Positions 44,812-54,229 of a DNA stretch of 64,000 nt are shown piece by piece. Both the position numbers and the translations under genes were made by a program. This DNA comes from Paenibacillus sp. MZ04-78.2. Lineage in GTDB: Bacteria > Bacillota > Bacilli > Paenibacillales > NBRC-103111. Below the pieces are notes generated by a model. That model had not been told where the DNA came from, searched no databases, and was given only the letters and a program-made list of their open reading frames with translations. Every line of letters starts with the position of its first letter. Position 1 is the first letter of the stretch. Location: positions 1 to 64,000 of the forward strand of contig NZ_JANAVJ010000015.1 of NCBI RefSeq assembly GCF_024213375.1, read 5' to 3'.

Positions 44812-45372
44812 TCATGCTTCTTCCCTGATCTGCGGACAAGCCGCTTCCTCCGGCGGGAATACGCTGCGGATGGCCGAGACGACTTCTTGGGCCATGCTCA
44901 TGACGCGGAATAAGGAAGTGCTTTGCAGAATCGCATATTTTTGCCCGGCATCCACATTGACGATCCCGGCAATCGAATAGTCGCCGACGTGCGGAAGCTG
45001 CTTGCCGACCGACTTGCCCGGCTCCAGCGGACGGTTGGACACCTGGTACCAGGCTAAAGAGGCGGCCTGGCCGAGACAAGCGTCGATCGCAATCACAGTT
45101 TTCCCCTGCGGAATTTCATTCAGCCGCTCCCGCATGTTGCTTGCATCGAACGGATGGGCAAGCGTACCGATCACTTGCGGATACCCCGCTTCCTGCAGCA
45201 TCGTGCCGGCCAGCGGTCCGAGAGCGTCGCCCGTCGAGCGGTCGGTGCCGATGCACAGAAACACCAAGTCTCCTGCCGTCAGGCCGCGCATTCGAATCAT
45301 ACGCAAAAAATCGGGCAGCTCGGCAGCCTTCAGCTTTTTGCGGAATAACGGCTGCGCCTGCTCATTCGTCAT
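44812..45372 (-). CDS. yyaC: YyaC-like spore protease (DUF1256)
   Basis: 186 residues. Motif VFLCIGTDRSTGDALGPLAG near residue 37 and AIDACLGQAASLAWYQV define the YyaC family, related to the germination protease fold and expressed in sporulating Bacillales. Confirms that the host forms spores. The exact substrate is unknown. ATG at 45372 with GAAAGGGG. Confidence 0.88.
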   Translation of the reverse strand: MTNEQAQPLFRKKLKAAELPDFLRMIRMRGLTAGDLVFLCIGTDRSTGDALGPLAGTMLQEAGYPQVIGTLAHPFDASNMRERLNEIPQGKTVIAIDACLGQAASLAWYQVSNRPLEPGKSVGKQLPHVGDYSIAGIVNVDAGQKYAILQSTSLFRVMSMAQEVVSAIRSVFPPEEAACPQIREEA

Positions 45373-45528
45373 TTCGTTTCCCCTTTCCGTTAGTTTTATA
45401 TAGTAGCATACTGCATGGGAATACCGCTTTCAACATTTGTTCCTACAGCGCGAGACGTGCTATAATTCGAACAAAGCAAGGTGAGCGCAAGTACAGCTCA
45501 GAACCGGCGGAAGGCAGGGATCAACCCG

Positions 45529-46761
45529 ATGGGGGTCATGGACATATGGGCGCTGGCGGCGCTTGCCTACTGGCTGTTCATGCTGTGGGACACGCTGCGG
45601 GCGCGGCAGTGGATGCTGAAGCTTCCCCGCCCGGAGCCGGGACAAGCGGGATGGAGAACGGGCAAGACTCCTCAGGACGGCAAAGAATCCGAAGCGCCTC
45701 TCGTCTCGATTATTATCGCGGCGAAAGAAGAGGAATCGTCCATCATCGAAACGGTGAAGCATCTGCTCGGGCAAACGTACCCCCGGCTCGAAATCATCGC
45801 CGTGAACGATCGCTCGCAGGATACGACCGGCCGCAAGCTGGACGAGCTGCGGCGGTGGTCCGAGGGACGAGCCGGCATCGGCGTGCCGCTGCGGGTCATT
45901 CACATCACGTCACTGCCATCCGGCTGGCTTGGCAAAAATCATGCGCTGTACCAAGGCTATTTGCAGGCGCGGGGCAAATATTTGCTGTTCACGGACGCCG
46001 ACGTGCAGTTCGAGCCGGGAACGGTGGAGGATGCGGTCCGCTTCCTGCAGGAGCAGCAGGCGGATCATGTGACGCTGGCCCCCCGGATGCTTGTCCGCGG
46101 CTTATGGCTTCGCACGTTCGTGCAATATTTCTTTTTTACGCTCAGTCTCTACGTCCGTCCGTGGCGGGGGAACGATGATTTCCAGCATCGTCACGGGATG
46201 GGGATCGGAGCCTTCAATCTGATCACAAGACAGGCGTACGAACGGATCGGCACGCACCGGGCCATCGCGCTGCGGCCGGACGACGATCTCCAGCTCGGAC
46301 GGAGGGTCAAGGAAGCCCGGCTCCGGCAGCGGATCGCCTCCGGCACGGAGCATATTGCCGTCGAATGGTACTCAAGCCTCGGCGAAGCGATTCGCGGTCT
46401 GGAGAAAAATCTGTTCTCCGGCTTCGGCTACCGCTTAAGCGTCGCAGCTCTCGGCGTGCTCGGCCAGCTTGCGCTATTCTTATTTCCATGGGCAGGCATG
46501 CTGCTTCTGTCCGGCCCGGCGGCCTGGGGATTCGCTCTGTCGGTTGTGCTGATGCTCGTCATCTATTTTCTGCTGATCCGCTCGATCACCGGAGAAGGCG
46601 GCTTCGAGGCGCTGCTGATGCCGCTGACCGTCGTTCTGTTATGTTATATCGTCACCCGCTCCGTCTGGCTGACCCTGCGACAGGGCGGGATTTATTGGAG
46701 GGGCACCTTCTATTCCCTGAAAGAGCTCAGGCGAATGAAAGCCCGCGATGGTTCCGATTGA
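45529..46761 (+). CDS. Membrane glycosyltransferase family 2 protein
   Basis: 410 residues. N-terminal helix, GT2 catalytic domain (SIIIAAKEEESSIIETVKHL, NDRSQDTT with the nucleotide-sugar Asp, FTDADVQF with DxD) and three or so C-terminal helices. GxGAFNLITR and the late RPDDDLQLGRR are typical for carotenoid/lipid-type GT2 enzymes. The substrate is open. ATG 45529 is chosen; a GTG at 45481 could add 16 residues. Confidence 0.85.
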   Translation: MGVMDIWALAALAYWLFMLWDTLRARQWMLKLPRPEPGQAGWRTGKTPQDGKESEAPLVSIIIAAKEEESSIIETVKHLLGQTYPRLEIIAVNDRSQDTTGRKLDELRRWSEGRAGIGVPLRVIHITSLPSGWLGKNHALYQGYLQARGKYLLFTDADVQFEPGTVEDAVRFLQEQQADHVTLAPRMLVRGLWLRTFVQYFFFTLSLYVRPWRGNDDFQHRHGMGIGAFNLITRQAYERIGTHRAIALRPDDDLQLGRRVKEARLRQRIASGTEHIAVEWYSSLGEAIRGLEKNLFSGFGYRLSVAALGVLGQLALFLFPWAGMLLLSGPAAWGFALSVVLMLVIYFLLIRSITGEGGFEALLMPLTVVLLCYIVTRSVWLTLRQGGIYWRGTFYSLKELRRMKARDGSD

Positions 46762-46823
46762 TGCGCGCTTGTTTTTTCAATTCGCATATTTCCCAAATTT
46801 ATATATAAAAGGAGCTTGTCAAC

Positions 46824-47519
46824 ATGATCTTGGAAGTCATTGCCACGAGCGTGACCGATGCAATTATTGCCGAAAAAAACGGAGCGGGACGAATCGAGCT
46901 CATTTCCGGCATCTGCGAAGGCGGCGTAACTCCAAGCTATGGACTCATCGAGCAGGTTGTCGCTTCGGTCAGCATTCCCGTCAATGTCATGATTCGCCCG
47001 CACAGCAATTCGTTCTGTTACGACGAATGGGACCTCGAAACGATGCTGACGGATATTCGGACGGTGCGGCGTCTCGGCGCTGCCGGAATCGTAACCGGCT
47101 GCTTGACGCCGGAACGCAAGGTGGATACGGAGCTGCTCGAGAAGCTGCTGGCCGAGGTCGGCGAATTGTCGGTTACCTTTCACCGGGCGATTGACGAAAC
47201 GGACGATCTGGAAGACACGCTGCACGTGCTCGCCGGGTATCCGCAAATCCACCGTGTACTGACGTCCGGCGGCAAGCCGAGCGTGCTGGATGCCCGGGAC
47301 GAGATTCTCCGGCTGCAGGCCGCCGAGTTGTCGCGTCCAATCGCCATTCTCGCAGGCAGCGGACTGAACCTCCAATCGCTGGCCTCGTTTATTCGGGATA
47401 CCGACGTACAAGAGGTACATATGGGCACCGGCGTGCGCCGCGGAAACCGTGCGCAGGATACGGTTGACCCCGAGCTCGTACGGGCGGCGGCGGATATCGT
47501 CGCAAGATTTTCCAAGTAA
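46824..47519 (+). CDS. cutC: CutC-family protein
   Basis: 231 residues. TIM-barrel motifs LEVIATSVTDAIIAEKNGAG, RIELISGICEGGVTPSYGL and VNVMIRPHSNSFCYD (family-specific PR.G/H...F.Y) are clear. CutC was named for copper tolerance, though its biochemical role remains uncertain. AAAGGAG precedes the ATG. Confidence 0.93.
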   Translation: MILEVIATSVTDAIIAEKNGAGRIELISGICEGGVTPSYGLIEQVVASVSIPVNVMIRPHSNSFCYDEWDLETMLTDIRTVRRLGAAGIVTGCLTPERKVDTELLEKLLAEVGELSVTFHRAIDETDDLEDTLHVLAGYPQIHRVLTSGGKPSVLDARDEILRLQAAELSRPIAILAGSGLNLQSLASFIRDTDVQEVHMGTGVRRGNRAQDTVDPELVRAAADIVARFSK

Positions 47520-47542
47520 AGGCGCTTCATTCGATTCATCAC

Positions 47543-47574
47543 AGCCGTGCGGCACAAGCCGGACGGCTTTTTCC
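47543..47574 (+). terminator. cutC terminator
   Basis: AGCCGTGCGGC-acaa-GCCGGACGGCT stem followed by TTTTTC, 23 nt past the stop. Confidence 0.85.
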
Positions 47575-47805
47575 TATGTGACGCGCAAAAATCGAGTATG
47601 GCATCCTTCTCCCCCAAGCGTTTCCTCCTCTCATCCTCTCGACAAACTGTGACGGTATAAGCTATTTTTTTGACCCTGGCTAGTTCGAAGTTACCATTTT
47701 ATTCAGAAGCTATTGAAAATATGAACCTCATCCTGTAGCCTTGATATAGTCAGGAAAATATAGTTATTTATTGTATTATTTAGATTTTCAGGCTGAGGTG
47801 GAATT

Positions 47806-48978
47806 ATGGGGTCTAAGCAAATAGTAAACCGCTTTCATATCATCGCGTTAATTTTAATCCTTATTGTCGGTCTTTCGTGGATCGTGCACCTGCTGATCAC
47901 AAGCTATCAGGGGCTGAAAGGCGCTCAAGCCTATAAAGGCTGGCTTGCGGGCATTACGGCCGACGGCACGGGGAGCCTGCTTGTCGCTTATCGTCCGGAG
48001 CCGGTCGAGAGCAAGACGATTTTAAAGCTGCCGAACGTGACTCCGGACAATTTCGGGGTAATCTGCCCAAACGGGACAAAAGCCGCCTACACCCAATGGA
48101 ACGAGCAGCAGACGGTCAGGTATCTGGTTGTTCAGTCCCTGACAAGCGCCAAGCAGCACGTATTTTTCGACGACCTCCCCGCGATGAACGAAATCAAGAC
48201 GATCTCGTGGTTCCCCGATCACCGGAGGATCTTGTTCGTGAAAAGCGACCAAACTACTCATGTCGATCAGGAGATCGGTGTGTTGGATACGGGCAGCGGA
48301 AAAGTCGAGACCTTGGTCAAGGGCGGAATTCGGTTGGTCAAGCGAGCGGAAGAAGAGAAAGGGGAAGAACGGATGAAGTTTTATATGACCCAAGACGAAC
48401 TGGATCAAATCGTCAAAATGTACGGAGGGAAGCCGGTTCCGCTCGACGACGCCGGAGAGTATTTGATGGTCGAGTTTGCTGCGCCGGTCCTTTCCCCCGA
48501 CGGGAATCGGATCGTGTACAGCGCCACATTGAACCGCAATTATGCCAAAGGAAAACATGTTCCGCTATGGCTGGCCTCAAGCCTGTGGGTCTACGACCTG
48601 ACGAGCGGTCAAAATAAAATGATCTATTCCCCTTCCGACCGTTCGGCCATCGGGAATGCTGTCTGGACGTCGGACGGCAGGCATGTTGCTTTCATCAGCT
48701 ACACCGGGGCCAACGGGGAAGGCGGAGCGATTGAATATATGGATCTGGCGAGCGCGCAGGTTAAAACGATTTTCCCGCCGTCTACCGAGCATCACAATAA
48801 CCTGAACCTGATTGCGCTGGAACGCAACGAACTTTCCTTTATTTCTGCGCCGAAGCCGGGAACCTTAAAGGATGCGAAAAGGTGGATTTTGAACCCGGAA
48901 ACGGGAGAAAAGCGGTTGATGCCGGTCCAAATCAGGGGGCAAAACGCGCTGCTGCGGAATTTTTCAAACGTACAGTAA
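47806..48978 (+). CDS. Membrane-anchored propeller-like protein of unknown function
   Basis: 390 residues. One N-terminal helix (IIALILILIVGLSWIVHLL), then repeats resembling TolB/PD40 blades: ISWFPDHRRILFVKS, APVLSPDGNRIVYSAT, NAVWTSDGRHVAFIS. Hence an outer-face beta-propeller, possibly a sensor or scaffold. The start has a GAGGTGG upstream. The 230-nt region before it is AT-rich and promoter-like; no other gene is seen there. Confidence 0.78.
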   Translation: MGSKQIVNRFHIIALILILIVGLSWIVHLLITSYQGLKGAQAYKGWLAGITADGTGSLLVAYRPEPVESKTILKLPNVTPDNFGVICPNGTKAAYTQWNEQQTVRYLVVQSLTSAKQHVFFDDLPAMNEIKTISWFPDHRRILFVKSDQTTHVDQEIGVLDTGSGKVETLVKGGIRLVKRAEEEKGEERMKFYMTQDELDQIVKMYGGKPVPLDDAGEYLMVEFAAPVLSPDGNRIVYSATLNRNYAKGKHVPLWLASSLWVYDLTSGQNKMIYSPSDRSAIGNAVWTSDGRHVAFISYTGANGEGGAIEYMDLASAQVKTIFPPSTEHHNNLNLIALERNELSFISAPKPGTLKDAKRWILNPETGEKRLMPVQIRGQNALLRNFSNVQ

Positions 48979-49000
48979 AGGTTACTTAAAAACACAAGGC

Positions 49001-49029
49001 GCTGAAAGCCCTTCTGCCGGGCTTTCAGC
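49001..49029. terminator. Hairpin between convergent transcripts
   Basis: GCTGAAAGCCC-ttctgcc-GGGCTTTCAGC perfect 11-bp stem between the plus gene (47806) and minus permease (49905). The minus side is followed by a T-rich stretch. Confidence 0.75.
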
Positions 49030-49077
49030 CGATCATGCCGGAGTCCTTCCCAAGAAAGCCGGCCTCACTCGTTTCTT

Positions 49078-49905
49078 TTACTCCTTCACAGCTCCCGCGC
49101 TCAGACCAGACTCCACCTTTTCCTGAAACAGCAAATAGATGGCAATGGTCGGAATGATCGTGAGAATGATGCCCGCGAACGTCGGACCCATCTGCGAGCT
49201 GCCCCGTTCTCCCACGAAGGACATCAGCGCCATCGAAATGTTGAACATGCTCCGGTCATTGACCATAATGACGTTCCAAATCAAATCGTTGTAAATATCG
49301 AAAAAGGCCAAAATTCCCGCCGTCGAGATGGCCGGCATGGACAAAGGCGTCAAAATCCGAAACAGCAGCGTCGCCGGACCGCAGCCGTCCATGACCGCCG
49401 ATTCGTCGATTTCCTTGTTAATTCCTTTCATAAATCCGGTAATCAAAAAAATCGTAAGCGGCAGTTGAAACGTTGCGTACAGCACGATCATGACGAAATA
49501 GTTGTTAAAGCCGTTGAACGAGCCGATCATCCGGGAAATCGGAATGACGAGAGAATAGACGGGGATCATCAGCCCCATGATGAAATAAATATATAAAGCG
49601 CCGTTCCACCTCATCGAGATCCGGGTCAGAATAAACGACGCCATAGTTCCCAAGACCAAGGTCAAAAGCGTGCCTGCAATCGCATAAATGAAGGAGTTCC
49701 ATACGGCTTTATCAATATGTGCGGTGACAAAAGCGAGCTTGTAGTTGCTCCAGCGCCATACCTCGGGCAGCGAGAAGACGTTATTGTAAATTTCCAGATT
49801 GTCCTTGAGCGAAGAAATCACCGAAAAAAACAACGGATACATAAAAATAACCGCGCAAAGCGTAGAAAACAAATATGCCGGAATTTTATACGAGCGAAGC
49901 GTCAT
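49078..49905 (-). CDS. ABC sugar permease, MalG/YtcP type
   Basis: 275 residues, six helices. The EAA loop reads EIDESAVMDGCGPATLLFRI. Start at ATG 49905, AGGTGA 8 nt upstream, rather than 49917. It is the second inner-membrane component of a carbohydrate importer with the gene before it. No ATPase is encoded in the locus; in Firmicutes a shared MsmX-type ATPase often serves such transporters. Confidence 0.92.
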   Translation of the reverse strand: MTLRSYKIPAYLFSTLCAVIFMYPLFFSVISSLKDNLEIYNNVFSLPEVWRWSNYKLAFVTAHIDKAVWNSFIYAIAGTLLTLVLGTMASFILTRISMRWNGALYIYFIMGLMIPVYSLVIPISRMIGSFNGFNNYFVMIVLYATFQLPLTIFLITGFMKGINKEIDESAVMDGCGPATLLFRILTPLSMPAISTAGILAFFDIYNDLIWNVIMVNDRSMFNISMALMSFVGERGSSQMGPTFAGIILTIIPTIAIYLLFQEKVESGLSAGAVKE

Positions 49906-49923
49906 GTTCCATTTCACCTGCCT

Positions 49924-50805
49924 TTATTTCATCGTCTTCGTGTTCATCAGCTTGTTGAGTACGACCGTCGATAAGAGCGCTGCTACGATAATGAAGGTCC
50001 CGATGGCGTTGCCCATCCCGAAGTTGTTGTATTTAAAGGACTCGTAATAGAGCAGCGTGGTAGGCACATCCGTAGCGCCGTTCGGTCCTCCGCCGGTCAT
50101 GACGAAAATTTGTCCGAACACGCGAAGCGACTGCGTAACGGCCAGAATCGAGAAAATTTTCAGCGTCTCCTTCATCATCGGCACGGTAATGTACCAAAGC
50201 CGTTTGAACCCGACCGCTCCGTCCATGGCCGCCGCCTCGTACAATTGCTCCGGAATCGCCACCATCCCGCTGGCAAATATGATCATGTTCAGCCCGCAGT
50301 AAATCCAGGCGTTGACCACCACAACAACGTAGATGGCAATGGCCGGTTCGCCGAGCCAATCGTGGGTCAGCGAGCTTGCGCCGATCGCCGACAGCACCAT
50401 GTTGACGAGGCCACCCTCCCCTTTGAGCAAAAACTGCCACATCAAGCCGACGGCCGTGAGCGGGAGCACGGAAGGCATAAAGAAGGCGATCTTGAAAAAC
50501 CGTCTTCCCTTCATCTTGCTGGTGACGATATGCGCCAGTGCGAAAGCGACCGGCAAAATGAGCAAGAACGAAGCCAGGATAAACACGCCGATATTTTTGA
50601 GCGAACGGTAAAATTCAGGCTTTTGAAACATGGCGCTGTAGTTTTGCAGCCCGACGTATTCCATGGCGACGTTCTTGATGCCGTTCCAGCTAAAAAAGGA
50701 CATGTAAGCCGTCTGAAAGATCGGCACGATGAACGCCAGCGTATATAGCAAGAGCGCCGGCAGCAAAAAAACGGCTGCGATAAAATAAGGCTTTCGGCCG
50801 ACCAT
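49924..50805 (-). CDS. ABC sugar permease, MalF/UgpA type
   Basis: 293 residues, six helices; EAA loop EAAAMDGAVGFKRLWYITVP. GGAGGGG before the ATG. It follows the binding lipoprotein after a 275-nt spacer with two unusual structured elements and precedes the MalG-type permease by 18 nt. Confidence 0.93.
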   Translation of the reverse strand: MVGRKPYFIAAVFLLPALLLYTLAFIVPIFQTAYMSFFSWNGIKNVAMEYVGLQNYSAMFQKPEFYRSLKNIGVFILASFLLILPVAFALAHIVTSKMKGRRFFKIAFFMPSVLPLTAVGLMWQFLLKGEGGLVNMVLSAIGASSLTHDWLGEPAIAIYVVVVVNAWIYCGLNMIIFASGMVAIPEQLYEAAAMDGAVGFKRLWYITVPMMKETLKIFSILAVTQSLRVFGQIFVMTGGGPNGATDVPTTLLYYESFKYNNFGMGNAIGTFIIVAALLSTVVLNKLMNTKTMK

Positions 50806-50821
50806 GTTGTTCCCCTCCTCC

Positions 50822-50880
50822 GAGTTTTCCGCAGGAAAACTAACTTCGTAAGCATTCGCTGAGTTTTCCGTAGGAAAACT
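50822..50880. repeat. Two tandem 19-bp palindromes
   Basis: AGTTTTCC-gca-GGAAAACT (50822-50840) and AGTTTTCC-gta-GGAAAACT (50862-50880) lie 40 nt apart. The two arms of each are perfect inverted repeats; the short intervening linker differs. Placed just 5' of the MalF-type permease. A dispersed palindromic repeat or a protein-binding pair is likely. Confidence 0.7.
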
Positions 50881-50916
50881 AGCTTTTGTAGTTTAACAAT
50901 TCTCCAATAAATAGAA

Positions 50917-51030
50917 GGTGGGGTATATCCCGGAAGAGTGAAACGTCCGCCTTTGAACCCCGCGAAAACACCTCTACTTTTAATCAAACTTTCGCGGGGT
51001 TCAAGAGCGGCTGGAGGGATATACCCCACC
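50917..51030. repeat. 114-nt nested perfect inverted repeat
   Basis: An outer 15-bp arm (GGTGGGGTATATCCC, 50917-50931; complement 51016-51030) encloses an inner 15-bp arm (TTGAACCCCGCGAAA, 50953-50967; complement 50990-51004), extended outward by CCGC/GCGG with a 2-nt mismatch. The loop is 22 nt. It sits between the binding-protein stop and the permease, on the operon transcript. Likely a stabilising or partly terminating stem-loop or a mobile palindromic element. Confidence 0.75.
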
Positions 51031-51079
51031 GGTCTATGACGGAGAATTAATCTACAATGCGAAGCTGGTTTCCCACCGC

Positions 51080-52408
51080 CTACTTCTTATTCGAATCGAC
51101 AAAGCTTTGAATCGTATCCGCCGTTTTTTGCGGGGGGTTGCCGGCGAACATGCCTTGGACCTCGTTGCGCACCTTGTCCTGCAACTGCATGATCGGGCTG
51201 TACTCCTCAATCTCGCCTTTGAAGTCTTTGGCGGTGCTTTGCGCCTTGACGTACTCTGCGGTGACCGGATCGACCGGAGCCGAGCTGGAATCCATTTTGA
51301 CCGGATAAACGCCGCCCTTCGTTTCCTTGAGGAAATACTTGAACGCATCGACGGAGGTCAGGAACTTCAGCAGCTTGATCGTAGCATCTTTTTTCGCGCC
51401 CGTGACTTCCTTGGAAACGGAGTAACCGCCCGCTCCGCCGAACCAGTTGTCCTTGAATTCCGGCTTGTCTTTGTAGCCCGGGAACGGAATGACCCCGATT
51501 TTGTCGGCGATCGGAGAAGCTGCGATGGAGGAAATCGCCCAGACGCCTTCAAACATCATCGCGCTCTTGCCGCCGAGGAACATGCTCGAAATCGCGTTGC
51601 CGTCGGTCGTGACCATGTTTTTGCCGAAAATGCCTTTATCCTGCCAATTTTTCATCGTTTGCAGCATGGAAACCATGTCCGGATCGTTCCATTTTGCTTT
51701 GCCGCTCATCAGGTCTTCCGTTTTCTGGAACCCGTATTTTTTCAGCGCCAGATTCGTCAGCAGGTGGCCTCCGCGGAAGTTGTCTTTGTCGGCCATCGCC
51801 ATCGGAACGACATTGATCGCTTTGAATTTGTCGGCGACCGCCTCGAATTCCTCGATCGTTTTCGGCGGCTCTGCGCCGACTTTTTGGAACAGCTCTTTGT
51901 TATAGTAGATCGCCACACTGTAGAACTCGTTCGGCACACCGTACGTTCCCGGCAGGTCTTTGTATTTCCATGTGTCGAACAGCGGCAGGAACGCGTCCGC
52001 CCACGCTTTGTCTTCTTTCAGGACGGGATCGAGGTCCATCGCGATGTTTTTGGCGTAATCTTTAAATGCAACCCCGCCATAGTTCATCCAAATTTCCGGG
52101 ACGCTGCCCGTCGCGACGGCCGTTTTGAATTTGTTGTTGAATGCCGCCTCGTCGTTCAACGATTCGTCGATTACCGTAATATCCGGGTTTTTCTCCATAA
52201 ATTGCTTGAGCAGGTTCTGGAACGTCACGGACTTCGGATCGGTACCGGAGATACGCGTCAAGATGCGGATGCTGACTTTGTCGCCGCCTTTGCTGTCACC
52301 CTTGGAACCGGCATTGCCTTGGGCGGCGTCATTCGAGCCGCAGCCTGCCAGCAGGCTTGAAGCGGCGAACAACGATGCCAGCCCTAATGTAAGCGCTCTT
52401 TTTTTCAT
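51080..52408 (-). CDS. Carbohydrate ABC transporter binding lipoprotein
   Basis: 442 residues. Signal with lipobox SLLAGCGSND (Cys 23). Family 1 extracellular binding fold: ISGTDPKSVTFQNLLKQFME, EIWMNYGGVAFKDYAKNIAM and SAMMFEGVWAISSI. Specificity unknown, but the GHL6-type hydrolase nearby hints at an oligosaccharide. The product is translated before two permeases. Regulated probably by the YesN-type regulator encoded upstream. Confidence 0.92.
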   Translation of the reverse strand: MKKRALTLGLASLFAASSLLAGCGSNDAAQGNAGSKGDSKGGDKVSIRILTRISGTDPKSVTFQNLLKQFMEKNPDITVIDESLNDEAAFNNKFKTAVATGSVPEIWMNYGGVAFKDYAKNIAMDLDPVLKEDKAWADAFLPLFDTWKYKDLPGTYGVPNEFYSVAIYYNKELFQKVGAEPPKTIEEFEAVADKFKAINVVPMAMADKDNFRGGHLLTNLALKKYGFQKTEDLMSGKAKWNDPDMVSMLQTMKNWQDKGIFGKNMVTTDGNAISSMFLGGKSAMMFEGVWAISSIAASPIADKIGVIPFPGYKDKPEFKDNWFGGAGGYSVSKEVTGAKKDATIKLLKFLTSVDAFKYFLKETKGGVYPVKMDSSSAPVDPVTAEYVKAQSTAKDFKGEIEEYSPIMQLQDKVRNEVQGMFAGNPPQKTADTIQSFVDSNKK

Positions 52409-52472
52409 GTGTTAAGCAACCTCCCCGTTTACGTTTGTTATCTTTTTGTTGTTGTCTGTTCGACATAGTGTC

Positions 52473-52501
52473 ATTATAAGGGGCGCGGCTCGCCGCTTGA
52501 A
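52473..52501 (-). promoter_or_regulatory. Activator-type promoter of the binding-protein gene
   Basis: -10 TATAAT (52473-52478), 17-nt spacer and poor -35 TTCAAG (52496-52501). The spacer contains a GCGGC-tc-GCCGC inverted repeat. A weak -35 suits activation by the adjacent response regulator. Confidence 0.5.
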
Positions 52502-52555
52502 TGCAATATCTTTACGCCACCGGGAATATTTTTAACATTTTGTGAACTTTCCATG

Positions 52556-52600
52556 CAAAAAAAGACCGCACCGTTCGCACAGCGGCGCAACGGGGCCGTC
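52556..52600 (-). terminator. Terminator of the YesM-YesN operon
   Basis: GAC-GGCCCCGTT pairs with AACGGTGCGGTC with small mismatches, followed by seven U on the minus strand. 10 nt past the stop. Confidence 0.8.
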
Positions 52601-52609
52601 TCGGAAAAG

Positions 52610-54229
52610 TCATTCGCGGGAATCGCTCCCGGTAAATCGGGAAGGCGGCACGCTGAAATGCTTTTTAAAGCATTTACTGAAGTAATGGGAATCTTTGTAG
52701 CCGACGGATTCGGAGACGAACAGCAAATTTTTGCATCCGTTCTCCATCATTTCCTTGGCCTTGTTCAACCGCCGCCTCGTCATGTACTCCACGACAGAAT
52801 AACCGGTCTCAGTCTTGAAAATGCGGCTCAAATAGCTCGGATGAATAAAAATGCTTTTGGCAATCGCGTTCAAATCGAGGTCCGGGTCGGCATACTGCCC
52901 GTCGATGAACTGCTTAGCCTTATCCACCAGCTTGGCCGGTGTCGACTGCTTCAAGCTGTGCGTCTGCTCCAGCACCCGGCCGAACAGCGCCGCGGCCCAG
53001 TCCGCGATCTCCTGCATCCGCTCCAGCTCGTCGACCAGCCGCACCGGATTGAACGTATCGCCCCCATAAAACGTCATATCCAGCTTGCTCTCGGCGGCAT
53101 ACAGGTTCAGCGTGGCCACAAGCTCATAAACGGTCATGTACAACGTATCCAAAGACAGCTTCTGCCTGACGATGCCCTCCAGCCATTGGCGCAGCTCGTG
53201 CTCCACCGCCGCCTTGTTGCCCAGCCTCAATTGGACCATCAGCGTCTCCCGGATAAAGGACAGGTCGGCTTTTAGCGCTGGTTTGGGCAGGCGGTCGAAC
53301 ATGATCACCCGATCGCCGCCGAGAACGGTGCGATGCTTGCAGGCCAGTACCGCCTCCTTATACGACTGCGGAATGCCGCCGGGACCTTCCTGCGCCATAT
53401 TGCCGACGCCGACGGTTACGGTAAACTTCAAAAACCGGCGAACCGCTTCGACGGCTTCCGCACCCCGCCGCTCCAGCCACTCCTTCTCCCGGCTGCCGTC
53501 GGCAGGATCGGCGTTCGGGTGCACCAGCAGCACCGTTCTGTCGTCGTCATCCAGCGTCAGCTCGCAAGGCCGAAGCCCGCCGAACAGCTCGCCGACGATA
53601 TTGAACACCGCGAACCGCTTCCAGGGCGGCTGCTCCTTCCCGCCTCCCGGCGATTTGTCAATTGAGAACACCATGACAAGCAAAGCATCGTCCCGCAGAT
53701 TCGGGCAAAACTGCCGCCATTTGTCCGGGCTCTGCTCGGGTCGGGCGGTTCCGGTGCCGTCCAGCAAGCCTTGAATGAACGTCCGGCGCAAAATCGTATT
53801 GCTTTCCCGGATGCTCTGCCTGAAATCCTCCTGCTGCGAATGCCGCGCCATCTCCTCCCGAATCTTGGCCGACATCCCGGTCAGCACCTGCGTTAGCTCC
53901 TCCATGTTGACCGGCTTCAGCAAATAGTCGGATACGCCTGCCTGCAAAGCCGTTCTCGCATAGTCGAAGCTCCCGTAGCCGGTGAGAATGATGATGCGAA
54001 GCTCGGGAAAACGGTGCTGCGCCGCCTTCGCGAACGCCAGGCCGTCCACGATCGGCATGTTAATATCGACGATTGCCAGCCGGATCGGCGCATGCTCAAG
54101 CAGCAGCAGCGCCTCCTCCCCGTTCTCGGCCTCTCCGGCGATCTCGAAGCCGAGCTCCTGCCAGTCGACGCCGACCTTCAGCCGCTCCCGGATCAAATAT
54201 TCGTCATCGACGATCATCGCTTGAATCAT
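52610..54229 (-). CDS. YesN-type AraC response regulator
   Basis: 539 residues. Receiver domain 1-120 (MIVDDE, VDINMPIVDG with phospho-Asp, LTGYGSFDYA, LLKPVN), a middle domain (about 140-420) and a C-terminal AraC pair of helix-turn-helices (LNAIAKSIFIHPSYLSRIFK, GYKDSHYFSKCFKKHFSVPP). It most likely activates the binding-protein-permease genes. ATG at 54229 with GGAGGG; it overlaps the sensor kinase by 26 nt. Confidence 0.93.
   Translation of the reverse strand: MIQAMIVDDEYLIRERLKVGVDWQELGFEIAGEAENGEEALLLLEHAPIRLAIVDINMPIVDGLAFAKAAQHRFPELRIIILTGYGSFDYARTALQAGVSDYLLKPVNMEELTQVLTGMSAKIREEMARHSQQEDFRQSIRESNTILRRTFIQGLLDGTGTARPEQSPDKWRQFCPNLRDDALLVMVFSIDKSPGGGKEQPPWKRFAVFNIVGELFGGLRPCELTLDDDDRTVLLVHPNADPADGSREKEWLERRGAEAVEAVRRFLKFTVTVGVGNMAQEGPGGIPQSYKEAVLACKHRTVLGGDRVIMFDRLPKPALKADLSFIRETLMVQLRLGNKAAVEHELRQWLEGIVRQKLSLDTLYMTVYELVATLNLYAAESKLDMTFYGGDTFNPVRLVDELERMQEIADWAAALFGRVLEQTHSLKQSTPAKLVDKAKQFIDGQYADPDLDLNAIAKSIFIHPSYLSRIFKTETGYSVVEYMTRRRLNKAKEMMENGCKNLLFVSESVGYKDSHYFSKCFKKHFSVPPSRFTGSDSRE

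Noticed and set aside
50511-51029. 172-codon minus frame running through the intergenic repeats and into the MalF-type permease
   Set aside because: Its apparent residue repeats come from the palindromic DNA; the overlapping permease gene in another frame is the real gene.
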